A stretch of DNA of 64,000 bases, taken from contig CAWDAN010000001.1 of the NCBI GenBank assembly GCA_963800335.1, forward strand, positions 806,001 through 870,000, written 5' to 3'. Positions 18,653 through 26,668 of the stretch are shown here, in pieces. The stretch comes from Flavisphingopyxis sp963800335 (GTDB lineage Bacteria > Pseudomonadota > Alphaproteobacteria > Sphingomonadales > Sphingomonadaceae). The notes below the pieces were generated by a model, which was not told the DNA's origin, made no database searches, and worked only from the letters and a program-made list of their open reading frames with translations. Numbering within the stretch: the first letter of the stretch is position 1; the number at the start of each line of letters is the position of its first letter. A program made the translations under genes and the position numbers.

Positions 18653-19674
18653 AATGTGCGCCCGACTGCGGCTGCGACGGGCGCGAGCGCGCGCATCAGC
18701 CCGTCGAACTGCGCCGGATAGAGCGATTGCGCACCGTCGGAGAGCGCCTGTTCGGGGTCTTCGTGGACTTCGATCAGCAGGCCGTCGGCGCCGCACGCGA
18801 CGCTCGCCAGCGCCATCGGCGCGACGAGATCGCGGATGCCGGTGCCGTGCGACGGGTCGACCAGTACGGGCAGATGCGTGCGCTGGCGGACATAGGGCAC
18901 CGCGTTGAGATCGAGCGTGTTGCGCGTCGCTGTCTCGAAAGTGCGGATGCCGCGCTCGACCAGGACGACGTCGGGGTTGCCCGCGGCGAGGATATATTCG
19001 GCGGCCAGCAACCATTCGTCGATTTTCGCCGCGATGCCGCGCTTGAGCAGCACCGGCTTGCCCGCCGCGCCGACCGCGCGGAGCAGCGCGAAATTGTGCA
19101 TGTTGCGCGCGCCGATCTGGAGCGCATCGGCATATCGCGCGACGGTGTCGATATCGGCGGTGTCCATCACCTCGGTGACGACGGGCAGGCCGACTTCGTC
19201 GCCGACGCTGCGCAGGATCCTGAGGCCTTCCTCGCCATGGCCGGCAAAGCCATAGGGGCTGGTGCGCGGCTTGAATGCGCCCGCGCGCAGCGCCGAGGCG
19301 CCCGCGGCTTTGACTGCCCGGGCGGTATTGAGCACCTGCTCGTGCGTTTCGACCGCGCAAGGGCCGGCGATGATCGCCAGCGCGGTGCCGCCGATCGCCG
19401 TCGTCGACTCTCCGCTGCCGATATGGACGACGGTGTCGTGCGGATGCGTCTCGCGGCTGACCAGCTTGTACGGCGTGAGGATCGGCTTGACCGATTCGAC
19501 CATCGGGTGGCTGTCGAGGTGGAGCCCGGCGAGCACGCGCTCGTCGCCGAGCGCGCCGAGGACGACGCGCTCGGAGCCGGGCATGTGCAGCGGTTGAAGC
19601 CCCGCCTGTTCGATCCGCGCGAGGATATCCTGCGCTTCGGCTTCAGTCGCTTGCGGTCTGAGAACGATGATCAT
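18649..19674 (-). CDS. aroF: 3-deoxy-7-phosphoheptulonate synthase (DAHP synthase, type I-beta)
   Basis: First step of the shikimate pathway, from PEP and erythrose 4-phosphate. 341 residues from ATG 19674. The N-terminal 70 residues form a ferredoxin-like regulatory domain (MIIVLRPQATEAEAQDILARIE...), followed by the catalytic barrel with IAGPCAVETHEQ, LRAGAFKPRTSPYGFAG, VLLKRG and VDPSHGTG. It is the first structural gene of aroF-trpE-trpG. The leader peptide and attenuator just upstream put this DAHP synthase under tryptophan control, an arrangement that channels flux to tryptophan. Confidence 0.93.
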   Translation of the reverse strand: MIIVLRPQATEAEAQDILARIEQAGLQPLHMPGSERVVLGALGDERVLAGLHLDSHPMVESVKPILTPYKLVSRETHPHDTVVHIGSGESTTAIGGTALAIIAGPCAVETHEQVLNTARAVKAAGASALRAGAFKPRTSPYGFAGHGEEGLRILRSVGDEVGLPVVTEVMDTADIDTVARYADALQIGARNMHNFALLRAVGAAGKPVLLKRGIAAKIDEWLLAAEYILAAGNPDVVLVERGIRTFETATRNTLDLNAVPYVRQRTHLPVLVDPSHGTGIRDLVAPMALASVACGADGLLIEVHEDPEQALSDGAQSLYPAQFDGLMRALAPVAAAVGRTL

Positions 19675-19702
19675 GGACTGGGTCTTCCGGCAAAAAGGCA
19701 AT

Positions 19703-19725
19703 AAAAAACCCGCCTGAGGCGGGCC
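19703..19725 (-). terminator. trp attenuator terminator
   Basis: On the minus strand, CCCGCC and GGCGGG (plus 19718-19723 and 19709-19714) form a stem with a three-base TCA loop, followed directly by six T (19708-19703). It ends 29 bp before the aroF start and 44 bp after the leader stop, the right place for an attenuator. Confidence 0.87.
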
Positions 19726-19788
19726 GGGAGCTTGGATCGGGATGGTCTCTTTCAGGAGACCGGGAGGATCATGCGATACGGCCGCGCC
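19718..19788 (-). promoter_or_regulatory. Putative antiterminator pairing of the trp leader
   Basis: The leader RNA segment GGCGCGGCC (plus 19780-19788) can pair with GGCCCGCC (plus 19718-19725), which contains the 5' arm of the terminator: eight base pairs with one bulged C. The first segment lies about 20 nt after the Trp codons, so it would be free when a ribosome stalls on them and covered when the ribosome reaches the leader stop. A separate small hairpin (GGTCTC/GAGACC, 19744-19761) lies between. The pairing is my inference from inspection. Confidence 0.6.
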
Positions 19789-19873
19789 AGCGGGAAAATG
19801 CGGGCGTCCACCACCAATTGCGCTGCGCGAAGGCGGCGATCGAAGTCAGCGAAGGGGTGGGGTGACGGGTCAT
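19769..19873 (-). CDS. trpL: trp operon leader peptide (TrpL-like, three consecutive Trp codons)
   Basis: A 34-codon open frame starting ATG 19873 and ending TGA 19771-19769. It contains three adjacent tryptophan codons (TGG TGG TGG, plus-strand 19808-19816) and a fourth Trp codon further on. Four Trp in 34 residues is far above chance, and a Rho-independent terminator lies just downstream before aroF. This is the classical form of ribosome-mediated attenuation. The Shine-Dalgarno is weak. The peptide itself need have no function beyond sensing charged tRNA-Trp. Confidence 0.88.
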   Translation of the reverse strand: MTRHPTPSLTSIAAFAQRNWWWTPAFSRWRGRIA

Positions 19874-19961
19874 GGCAATGGCTGCAACCTATGGAGAGGG
19901 GCAGGGGCGGTCAATCGGCAAATGACGAACCGGCGACGCGGGCTCGGGCGCGTCCGGCCCG

Positions 19962-20648
19962 CTATTTGGCGCAGTATTCGCGTTTGCCTTTTTTGCACAG
20001 CGCGACCGCGGTGCGCCATTCCTCCATCTTCCTGGCCTTCTCCGCTTCATATGCGGCAAGCTTGTCGGCGTTGGCCTGCTTGATCCGGGTGTTCTCGGCG
20101 AGAACTTGCTCGCGCTCCCGCTTCAGGCGCTCATACTCGGCCTTTTTCTTGTCGAACTGGGTTTGGCGCCGGGCATTCAGCTCATTGAGTGCTTCGGCGT
20201 AAAGATCGGTGCGGGCATTCAGGACGCACGTTGCGGCCACTTCCTCGACGGTCATCGTCGAACGTTCGCTCGCCGGCAGCGCGAGCAGGGCCCCCGGCGC
20301 CTTGGCCTGACATTCGGCGGCCTTGGCCGGCATGCGCGCTTCGATATCGATGCCGTTTTCCTTGAGCATGGCGATCGTCTTGCGCATCTGCGGGGTGACG
20401 TCGAACTGATGCGGTCGCCGATAGGCAACGCAGGCCGGGCTCGACCAGATGGCATATTGTTTCTGGTTTTCGGCCGTATCGCCAGCACGGCCTTCGCTTT
20501 CGACGAGCCATTTTTTCGCTTGCTCGCACTGCTTGGCTGAAGGGCCATCCTGCTGGGCTGCGGGTTGATGGCGCATGGGTTCGCTCTGGGCTGTTATTCC
20601 CGCGGCGGCAGCGATGATGGCGATCGAGGCGAAGAAGATCTGTGACAT
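19962..20648 (-). CDS. Uncharacterised secreted protein with C-terminal coiled coil
   Basis: 228 residues from ATG 20648, chosen because it begins a signal peptide (MSQIFFASIAIIAAAAGITAQ). The mature region has paired cysteines (CEQAKKWLVESEGR, SSPACVAYRR, AAECQAK, ATCVLNART). A long charged helix at about 150-215 (FDKKKAEYERLKREREQVLAENTRIKQA-type) should form a coiled coil. It ends with LCKKGKREYCAK. No family recognised. The gene precedes the trp leader on the same strand, 89 bp away. Confidence 0.65.
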   Translation of the reverse strand: MSQIFFASIAIIAAAAGITAQSEPMRHQPAAQQDGPSAKQCEQAKKWLVESEGRAGDTAENQKQYAIWSSPACVAYRRPHQFDVTPQMRKTIAMLKENGIDIEARMPAKAAECQAKAPGALLALPASERSTMTVEEVAATCVLNARTDLYAEALNELNARRQTQFDKKKAEYERLKREREQVLAENTRIKQANADKLAAYEAEKARKMEEWRTAVALCKKGKREYCAK

Positions 20649-20801
20649 GGTGCAACTCCAGGTCGATTGCGCCTGCGACACGGTCGGTGCCGCGCAGCGT
20701 GGTTCAATGTTTCGCTATCTACACGATCGCGTAGAAATTTTCCAACCGTGCGGGCCCCTGGCCTGTCCGGTCGCCCGTCCCCGATCCAGGGACTTCGCCG
20801 T

Positions 20802-21602
20802 TTAGCTCTGCAGCGACTGTTTGAGCCTGGCCACGACATCCTCGTCGCAAATCCGCGCGAACCTTGCCATCACCAAGCTGAACAGGCCGAACAGGAACAG
20901 GCCGATCGCGACGAGCGTGAAGACCGTCGGGTTTTCGCGCAGTTTTTCGAGCGCCATGCCGACACCGCCGACCTCTCGGGCATTGCCCGCCAGCGCGGAG
21001 GAGGCGATGTTCCAGCCGATCACCGCAAAGACCACGGCGCGCGCGGCATAGCCGGCATGGCCGAGATATTTGGCCGAATGCGGCGTGTCGGCATCGAGTT
21101 CGTGGATGAACTTGCCGGTCCAGGCTTTGTGCGCTTGCTCGGCCGCTGCGGCGAGAAAACCGAGGCCGATCAACGCGAGGATGATCTCGCCGGCGGGGAG
21201 CGAAAGCAGGAACGAAGCGGCCTCGCCGCTGCGGTCGCCACCCTCCTTGGCAGGGGTTTCGCTGCCTGATGCGGCCTTGAGCGCAACATAGGCGAGGACC
21301 ATGTGCCCAAGTCCGCTGGCGACATGGCCGATCCGCTTGCCGATTCCAACCGCGTCATCGTCCTCGCCATCGAGGTTGAGTGCGGCGCCATAGACGCGAA
21401 ACAGACCGTAAAAGGCGAGACCGACGCCGACGAGCAGCAGGATCGGTTCGCCTGCGGGCATGTCCTTGATCTCGGCGAGCACGTTGGTCGGGCTTTTCGC
21501 GCGCGACGAGACGAAGGCGAGATAGCCGAGCAGGACATAAACGATCCCGCGCGCAAGATAGCCCAGCCGGGCAAAGGTTTCGACGCGGCGCAGGCGGTTC
21601 AT
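20802..21602 (-). CDS. DUF1206 domain membrane protein
   Basis: 266-residue integral membrane protein with three repeated two-helix units, each opening with an ARLGYLARGIVYVLLG-like pattern (residues 11-26, then GHVASGLGHMVLAYVALKA, then LGHAGYAARAVVFAVIGW). This is the triplicated DUF1206 layout. Function of the family is unknown. It is divergent from nadC. Confidence 0.85.
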   Translation of the reverse strand: MNRLRRVETFARLGYLARGIVYVLLGYLAFVSSRAKSPTNVLAEIKDMPAGEPILLLVGVGLAFYGLFRVYGAALNLDGEDDDAVGIGKRIGHVASGLGHMVLAYVALKAASGSETPAKEGGDRSGEAASFLLSLPAGEIILALIGLGFLAAAAEQAHKAWTGKFIHELDADTPHSAKYLGHAGYAARAVVFAVIGWNIASSALAGNAREVGGVGMALEKLRENPTVFTLVAIGLFLFGLFSLVMARFARICDEDVVARLKQSLQS

Positions 21603-21724
21603 TCGGTGGCTCCCCAGGAACAGAACCTCACCAATGCGCCGTGCTGGCCATTGTTCCGCGTGCGTTTCGAAATCGACTGCCGCGACGGCTTGCCGGGTCG
21701 GTTCGAGGTCGGTAGCGCAGCGAC

Positions 21725-22571
21725 ATGACCTTCACCCTCGACCGTTTCGATCTCGATGCCTTCGTCGCCGCCACGCTTGCCGAGGACCTAGGCGACAATG
21801 GCGATATCACCTCGCGCGCGACGATTCCCGCCGATGCCCGCTTTACGGGGGTTATGGACAGCCGCGAGGACATCATCGTCGCGGGCCTGCCGATTGCAGA
21901 GGCGTTTTTTCGCACGCTCGACGGCAATGTCGGAATCGAGATTCTCGCCGACGAAGGCGCGCGCGCAGGCGCGGGCGGCGACCTGATGCGCCTCACCGGA
22001 CTTGCGCGTGCGATGCTGACCGCCGAACGTTCGGCGCTCAACACTGTCCAGCATCTCACCGGCATCGCGACGATGACGCGGCGCTATGTCGATGCGATCG
22101 CGGGGACGGGTGCGACGCTGCTCGATACGCGCAAGACGATCCCCGGACTTGCGCGTGCTCGAAAAATACGCGACGCGGATGGGCGGAGCGACCAATCACC
22201 GGATGCGGCTCGACGATGCGGCGATGATCAAGGACAATCATGTCGCGGTCGCCGGATCGGTCGGCGAGGCGGTCCGTCGCGCGGTGGCTGCGGGGATCGA
22301 ACGGATCATCGTCGAGGTCGACCGGATCGACCAGATTACGCCAGCGCTCGATGCGGGGGCGACGCACCTGCTGCTCGACAACATGGCCAACGATACGCTG
22401 CGCGCGGCGGTTGCGCTCGTCGACGGTCGCGTGCCGACCGAGGCATCGGGCGGCGTGCGGCTCGATACCATTCGCGCGATTGCCGAGACGGGGGTTAATT
22501 TCATCTCGGTCGGGCGGCTGACGCAATCGGCACCCGCGGCCGATATCGGGCTCGACTTTTCGCCCGACTGA
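21725..22571 (+). CDS. nadC: Nicotinate-nucleotide pyrophosphorylase (carboxylating), one-base frameshift
   Basis: Converts quinolinate and PRPP to nicotinate mononucleotide in NAD synthesis. The N-terminal half (LAEDLGDNGDITSRA... NTVQHLTGIAT ... LLDTRKTIPGL) is in one frame. After the TT at 22149-22150 the family sequence continues in another frame (RVLEKYATRMGGATNHRMRLDDAAMIKDNH ... LLLDNM ... TEASGGV ... ISVGRLT). Removing one T restores a perfect 281-residue NadC. All active-site motifs are present, so this is most likely a sequence error in an essential-type gene. Confidence 0.92.
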
Positions 22572-22659
22572 GCCGCGGACTCGTCCCGTCGAGGGACAGC
22601 CACACATTTACCATCTTGCCCCCTAGTCAGATAGTAAACGCGGGCTTAACCTTTGGCCC

Positions 22660-22890
22660 ATGAGCAACACGATCACGATACCCGCCTCGTCGGGGGTTGG
22701 CCAAATCCGCATCCGCGATCGCCGCCGAGTGCGCCGCGCACCCGCCGGTGCGATCGTCTCGCAAGCACATAAGATCGACTGGCAAGACTATCGCCCGACG
22801 CGCGCACCGCTGATCGCCAACGACGATCTCCGGCAGTTCATGATGAGCTTTGTTGCCTTCTTCACCGCGGCGATGATCTTCCTCGCGTAA
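22660..22890 (+). CDS. Small protein with C-terminal membrane segment, unknown
   Basis: 76 codons with ATG 22660. The N-terminal 50 residues are strongly basic (IRIRDRRRVRRAPAG); residues about 58-76 are hydrophobic (FMMSFVAFFTAAMIFLA) and end the protein, so it could be tail-anchored. It lies between nadC and the convergent MFS gene. I do not recognise a family. Codon usage is in keeping with its neighbours, which favours a real gene. Confidence 0.5.
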   Translation: MSNTITIPASSGVGQIRIRDRRRVRRAPAGAIVSQAHKIDWQDYRPTRAPLIANDDLRQFMMSFVAFFTAAMIFLA

Positions 22891-22942
22891 TTTTCTGGCT
22901 TGCGGGACAGCTTTGCTGGCCCGAATTAACGCCAGAACCCCC

Positions 22943-24214
22943 TCAGTCGCAGGCGCGGTGGAGTTTCTGTGCCAGCCACGCCGAAACGAGGCACGCGGCG
23001 GCGACGAACAGCAAGGTGTCGTCGATCGTCACCCCGAAATAGACGAGCGTGCCGTAGATCAGCGTGCCGAGCACCATGAAGGCCGAGTTGACGATGTTGT
23101 TCGCTGCGATCGTCCGAGCTGTCATCGACTTGGCGACGGTCGTCGTCAGGAACGCGTAGAGCGGGACGACGAACATGCCGCCTGCTACCGAGATTCCCAA
23201 AAGGTCGATGAACACGCGGTCGCCTTTCGCAAGCGAAAGGAAATCGCGCCAGTCGATCAGCTGACCGCCGACCGGCCCCCAGTGACCGACCGAATACCAC
23301 AAATCGACAATGAACAATCCCATGACGATAACCGATGCCGGCGCGAACTTGGCCGATACCTTGCCCTTGAGCATCCGGTTGATTGCGATCGAACCCAGAG
23401 CGACCCCGACCGAGAAGACCGCTGTGAAGACGGTCGCGACGCTCTCGTCGGCGCCCAGCAGGTTTTTTACCAGCGGCGGGAAGATCGCGATGATCACCGC
23501 GCCGATTGCCCAGAAGAAGCTGATCGACATGATCGCGAGGAACAGGCGCGGAATGTGCATCGTCCCCGAGACGAGATTCCAGCTGTTGCGGATCAGGTGC
23601 CAGTCGAGCTTGAGCGGAGGGGCATCGGCCTCGGGTGGTGCATAGGGGACCGCGCTCGCGGTCAGCCGCCCGACGATCGCGACGAGGATTACGGCGATCG
23701 CGGCCCAGGCGGGGGGGATGATGCCGCCGACGACGGTGCCCGAAAGGATCGCGAGATAGGTGCCCGCTTCGACCAGCCCGGTCCCGCCCAGCACGTTTTC
23801 TGGTTCGAGATGCTGCGGCAGGATGGCGTATTTTATCGGTCCGAAAAAGGTCGAATGAACGCCCATCGCGAACAGTGCAGCGAGCATGACGGGAACGAGT
23901 TCGAAATAAATGCCGGCACTGCCGACGATCATGATGCCGATTTCGGCCGACTTGATGAAGCGGATGACGCGCGCCTTGTCGCTCGAATCGGCGATCTGTC
24001 CGGCCAGCGCGGAAAACAGGAAAAACGGCAGGATGAACAGGCCGCTGGCGAGCGCATTGAACTGCGCCTCGGTCGCCGGGTTCGAATAGATCGTGTAGGT
24101 GACCAGGACGACCATCGCCATCTTGAACAGGTTGTCGTTGAAGGCGTTGAGGAACTGCGTTGCGAACAGCGGGCCGAAATGGCGGCGTTTCAACAATACG
24201 AGCGATGTTTGCAT
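22943..24214 (-). CDS. MFS transporter, LplT-like (lysophospholipid flippase group)
   Basis: About 423 residues with 11-12 TM helices. The N-terminus (FGPLFATQFLNAFNDNLFKMA) and the FFGPIKYAILPQHL segment are typical of the LplT/YgeD group, which moves lysophospholipids to the inner leaflet for reacylation by Aas. No acyltransferase domain is fused and none is adjacent, so the substrate is inferred. The start is ATG 24214; a TTG one codon earlier is also possible. Divergent from pgsA, another phospholipid gene. Confidence 0.8.
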   Translation of the reverse strand: MQTSLVLLKRRHFGPLFATQFLNAFNDNLFKMAMVVLVTYTIYSNPATEAQFNALASGLFILPFFLFSALAGQIADSSDKARVIRFIKSAEIGIMIVGSAGIYFELVPVMLAALFAMGVHSTFFGPIKYAILPQHLEPENVLGGTGLVEAGTYLAILSGTVVGGIIPPAWAAIAVILVAIVGRLTASAVPYAPPEADAPPLKLDWHLIRNSWNLVSGTMHIPRLFLAIMSISFFWAIGAVIIAIFPPLVKNLLGADESVATVFTAVFSVGVALGSIAINRMLKGKVSAKFAPASVIVMGLFIVDLWYSVGHWGPVGGQLIDWRDFLSLAKGDRVFIDLLGISVAGGMFVVPLYAFLTTTVAKSMTARTIAANNIVNSAFMVLGTLIYGTLVYFGVTIDDTLLFVAAACLVSAWLAQKLHRACD

Positions 24215-24351
24215 CAATACGGTAGCCCTATCCTCGCCCGACAGTGCGACCGCGTTCGGCCCCCTTGCATCGCGAGGGTGTAGAGACTGAGGCTGGCGCG
24301 GTCAAAACGGTTTTCAAGCGGGCGCAGGGCGGTCTAAGGTCTCGCCCGATC

Positions 24352-24903
24352 ATGCTCAGCCTCCCCAACCTCCTCACCCTGTCGCGGATCTTCGCGGTGC
24401 CGTTGCTCGTCGCTCTGTTGTGGTGGCCGGGCTGGCACCTCGGCTATCTGGTCGCCTTCGTCCTGTATTGCCTGATGGGCATCACCGATTATTTCGACGG
24501 CTATGTCGCGCGGACGCGGGGCACGGTGTCGAAGCTCGGCATCTTCCTCGATCCGATCGCCGACAAGATCATGGTCGGCGCGGTCATCGTCATGCTGTGC
24601 GCAACGCGCGACATCGCCGGTTGGCACGTCATTGCAGCGATCGTCATCCTGGTTCGCGAGATCGTCGTGTCGGGCTTGCGAGAATTCCTCGCCGACCTGC
24701 GCGTTTCGATGCCGGTGACGCGTCTGGCGAAATGGAAGACGGCGTTCCAGATGATCGCACTGGGCGCACTGATCCTCGCCGGCGGCCTGCCGCAATACCC
24801 GTTCGTCAAGGATGTCGGGGTGATCACGCTGTGGGCTGCCGCAGTTCTGACACTGATCACCGGATGGGACTATCTGCGCTCCGGCCTGCGCCATATGGAC
24901 TGA
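24352..24903 (+). CDS. pgsA: CDP-diacylglycerol-glycerol-3-phosphate 3-phosphatidyltransferase
   Basis: Makes phosphatidylglycerol phosphate at the inner membrane. 183 residues from ATG 24352. The CDP-alcohol phosphotransferase motif DG(x2)AR(x8)G(x3)D(x3)D is complete in DYFDGYVARTRGTVSKLGIFLDPIADK-type sequence near residue 45-70. The N-terminus LSLPNLLTLSRIFAVPLLV is typical. It is followed after three bases by moaD. Confidence 0.94.
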   Translation: MLSLPNLLTLSRIFAVPLLVALLWWPGWHLGYLVAFVLYCLMGITDYFDGYVARTRGTVSKLGIFLDPIADKIMVGAVIVMLCATRDIAGWHVIAAIVILVREIVVSGLREFLADLRVSMPVTRLAKWKTAFQMIALGALILAGGLPQYPFVKDVGVITLWAAAVLTLITGWDYLRSGLRHMD

Positions 24904-24906
24904 GCC

Positions 24907-25171
24907 ATGTCCGACCACCGACCGATCAGAATCGAATATTTCGCCAAGTTTCGTGAAGCCATGGGCCGCGCTGCCGAGGACGTCTCGCTGCCGACTGCGA
25001 TCGGTTCGGCGGGCATGCTGGTCGAATGGCTGCGCGAACGCGACGGAGCGGGCCGCGCGACCTTCGACGACAGCGTCCATATCGCGGTCGACGACGTGAT
25101 GGCGCAGGCCAGACACCTCGCTCGACGGCGCCACCAGCGTCGCGCTATTCCCGCCGATGACCGGCGGATGA
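24907..25171 (+). CDS. moaD: Molybdopterin synthase sulfur-carrier subunit MoaD, one-base frameshift
   Basis: Ubiquitin-like sulfur carrier for molybdopterin. The N-terminus (IRIEYFAKFREAMGRAAEDVSLP) and middle (VHIAVDDVMAQ) are in one frame. After the GG at 25107-25108 the conserved tail (DTSLDGATSVALFPPMTGG, stop) is in another. Removing one G gives an 87-residue protein ending in the essential Gly-Gly. Its TGA overlaps the moaE ATG by four bases. The carrier tail would be lost if the sequence were literally true, so an error is likely. Confidence 0.88.
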
Positions 25172-25620
25172 GCAATACCCGCATATCGGTTTCGGTCCAG
25201 GCCGAGCCGTTCGACGCCGGACCGCTGATGGCGCAGCTGCGTGCGGCGGGCGTCGGCGGCATCGCCAATTTCACCGGGATCGTGCGCGGCGGCAATGGAT
25301 TCAGCGCGCTCGAGATCGAACATCATCCGCGCATGACGCAGGCCGCGCTCGAACAGATCGCGCAGGACGCGGCGACGCGATGGCCGCTCCTCGCGCTGAC
25401 CATCGTTCACCGGTTCGGCCGCCTCGATCTCGCCGCGCCGATCGTCTTCGTCGGCGCCTCGGCGGTGCATCGCGCCGCCGCGCTCGATGCGGTCGCGTTC
25501 ACGATCGACCGGCTCAAGACCGCGGCGCCATTCTGGAAGCGCGAACATTTCATCGACGGCAAGAGCGCGTGGGTCGCGCCGCGCCCCGCCGACCACGCCA
25601 GCGCCGCGCGTTGGGGCTAG
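25168..25620 (+). CDS. moaE: Molybdopterin synthase catalytic subunit MoaE
   Basis: Transfers sulfur from thiocarboxylated MoaD to precursor Z, forming molybdopterin. 150 residues from ATG 25168. Visible: GGIANFTGIVRGGNGFSALEIEHHPRM, LTIVHRFGRLDLAAPIVFVGASAVHRAAALDA, and APFWKREHFIDGKSAWV, which includes the active-site Lys region. The open frame continues upstream through moaD because of the moaD frameshift; this is not a fusion. Confidence 0.95.
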   Translation: MSNTRISVSVQAEPFDAGPLMAQLRAAGVGGIANFTGIVRGGNGFSALEIEHHPRMTQAALEQIAQDAATRWPLLALTIVHRFGRLDLAAPIVFVGASAVHRAAALDAVAFTIDRLKTAAPFWKREHFIDGKSAWVAPRPADHASAARWG

Positions 25621-25632
25621 GCTGAAGCCGCC

Positions 25633-26544
25633 TTACGCCGCCGCTTCGAACTGCGTCTTGAGGATTTCTCCGAGCATCTCGAATTCGTCGCGACGCGGCG
25701 AGTTGCGCCGCCAGACCAGCGCGATGTCGCGCGCGTCATTGTCCGATTCGATCGGCCGTGTGACGATCGAGGTGTTGGCGAGGATGCCTGCATCAATCGC
25801 CATCTGCGGCAGCATCGTGATGCCGAGCCCGTTTTCGACCATCTGGACGAGCGTGTGGAGCGATGTCCCCATCATCACCGCGCCAGAGCGCAGTTCGGGC
25901 CGGTTGCACGCCGCCAGCGCATGATCCTTGAGACAGTGGCCGTCCTCGAGCAGCAACAGGTCCGACGCCGCGATCGAATCGGGCGCGATCGCATCGGGCA
26001 GGTCGCCCGCGGCCTCGGCGGGAAAGGCGACGCAAAGCCGGTCGGAAAACAGCGTCTGGTGTTCGATGTCGCCGCACGCATAGGGTAATGCGAGCAGGAC
26101 GCAATCGACCTGGCCGTGGTGGAGCGAATCGCACGCCGCCTGGCTGGTTTCTTCGCGCAGATAGAGTTTGAGCTGCGGGCGTTCGGCGCGCAGCTTGGGC
26201 AGCAGGCGGGGAAGCAGGAAGGGCGCGATCGTCGGGATCACGCTCATCCTGAGGTCGCCCGTCAGCGGCTTGCCCGAGGCGGCGGCGAGCGCGGCGAGAT
26301 CCTCTGCCTCGCGCAATACGCGGTTGGCCTTGGCCGCGATCTTGTCGCCGAGCGGGGTGAAGCGGACGACGCGCCGGGTGCGTTCGACCAGCATCGTGCC
26401 GAGCAGCGATTCGAGCTCGCGAATCCCGGCGGAAAGCGTCGACTGGGTGACGAAGCAGCTCTCTGCGGCGCGACCGAAATGGCCGTGTTCCTGCAAGGCG
26501 ACGAGATATTGCAGCTGCTTGAGCGTCGGGAGGTAATTTTGCAC
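25633..26544 (-). CDS. oxyR: Hydrogen peroxide-inducible transcriptional regulator OxyR
   Basis: LysR-type regulator that activates peroxide defence. 303 residues with GTG start at 26544. The HTH is at residues 8-60 (LQYLVALQEHGHFGRAAESCFVTQSTLSAGI). The two redox cysteines are present at 204 and 213 in LEDGHCLKDHALAAC, with the spacing of Cys199 and Cys208 in E. coli OxyR; this is the main reason for the specific name. Divergent from cysE over a 124-bp region with a strong palindrome. Confidence 0.93.
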   Translation of the reverse strand: MQNYLPTLKQLQYLVALQEHGHFGRAAESCFVTQSTLSAGIRELESLLGTMLVERTRRVVRFTPLGDKIAAKANRVLREAEDLAALAAASGKPLTGDLRMSVIPTIAPFLLPRLLPKLRAERPQLKLYLREETSQAACDSLHHGQVDCVLLALPYACGDIEHQTLFSDRLCVAFPAEAAGDLPDAIAPDSIAASDLLLLEDGHCLKDHALAACNRPELRSGAVMMGTSLHTLVQMVENGLGITMLPQMAIDAGILANTSIVTRPIESDNDARDIALVWRRNSPRRDEFEMLGEILKTQFEAAA

Positions 26545-26550
26545 AAGGCC

Positions 26551-26576
26551 TCGATCAATAATGCATCATTGATCGA
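26551..26576. promoter_or_regulatory. 26-bp palindrome in the oxyR-cysE intergenic region, probable LysR-type operator
   Basis: Nine-base perfect arms TCGATCAAT and ATTGATCGA separated by eight bases (AATGCATC). It begins seven bases upstream of the oxyR start codon. Size and symmetry suit a LysR-type dimer half-site pair, so autoregulation by OxyR is the simplest reading. It lies 93 bp before cysE, so an effect on that gene is also possible. Confidence 0.6.
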
Positions 26577-26668
26577 TTTTGTCGTGCATTCGTGCCGCGG
26601 TCAACGCTTCGTCACTGGAAATGCGCGCAGTGCGAACCTATTGTCTCTGGGTAACGGAGCAAATCTTT

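Noticed and set aside
18653..19360. An N-terminal extension of TrpE of about 230 residues
   Set aside because: It is Arg-rich out-of-frame reading of aroF on the same strand. The GTG overlapping the aroF stop gives a normal-length TrpE.
24907..25620. A MoaD-MoaE fusion protein
   Set aside because: The continuous frame comes from one extra G in moaD. The conserved Gly-Gly-stop of MoaD and an ATGA overlap with moaE are present in the adjacent frame.
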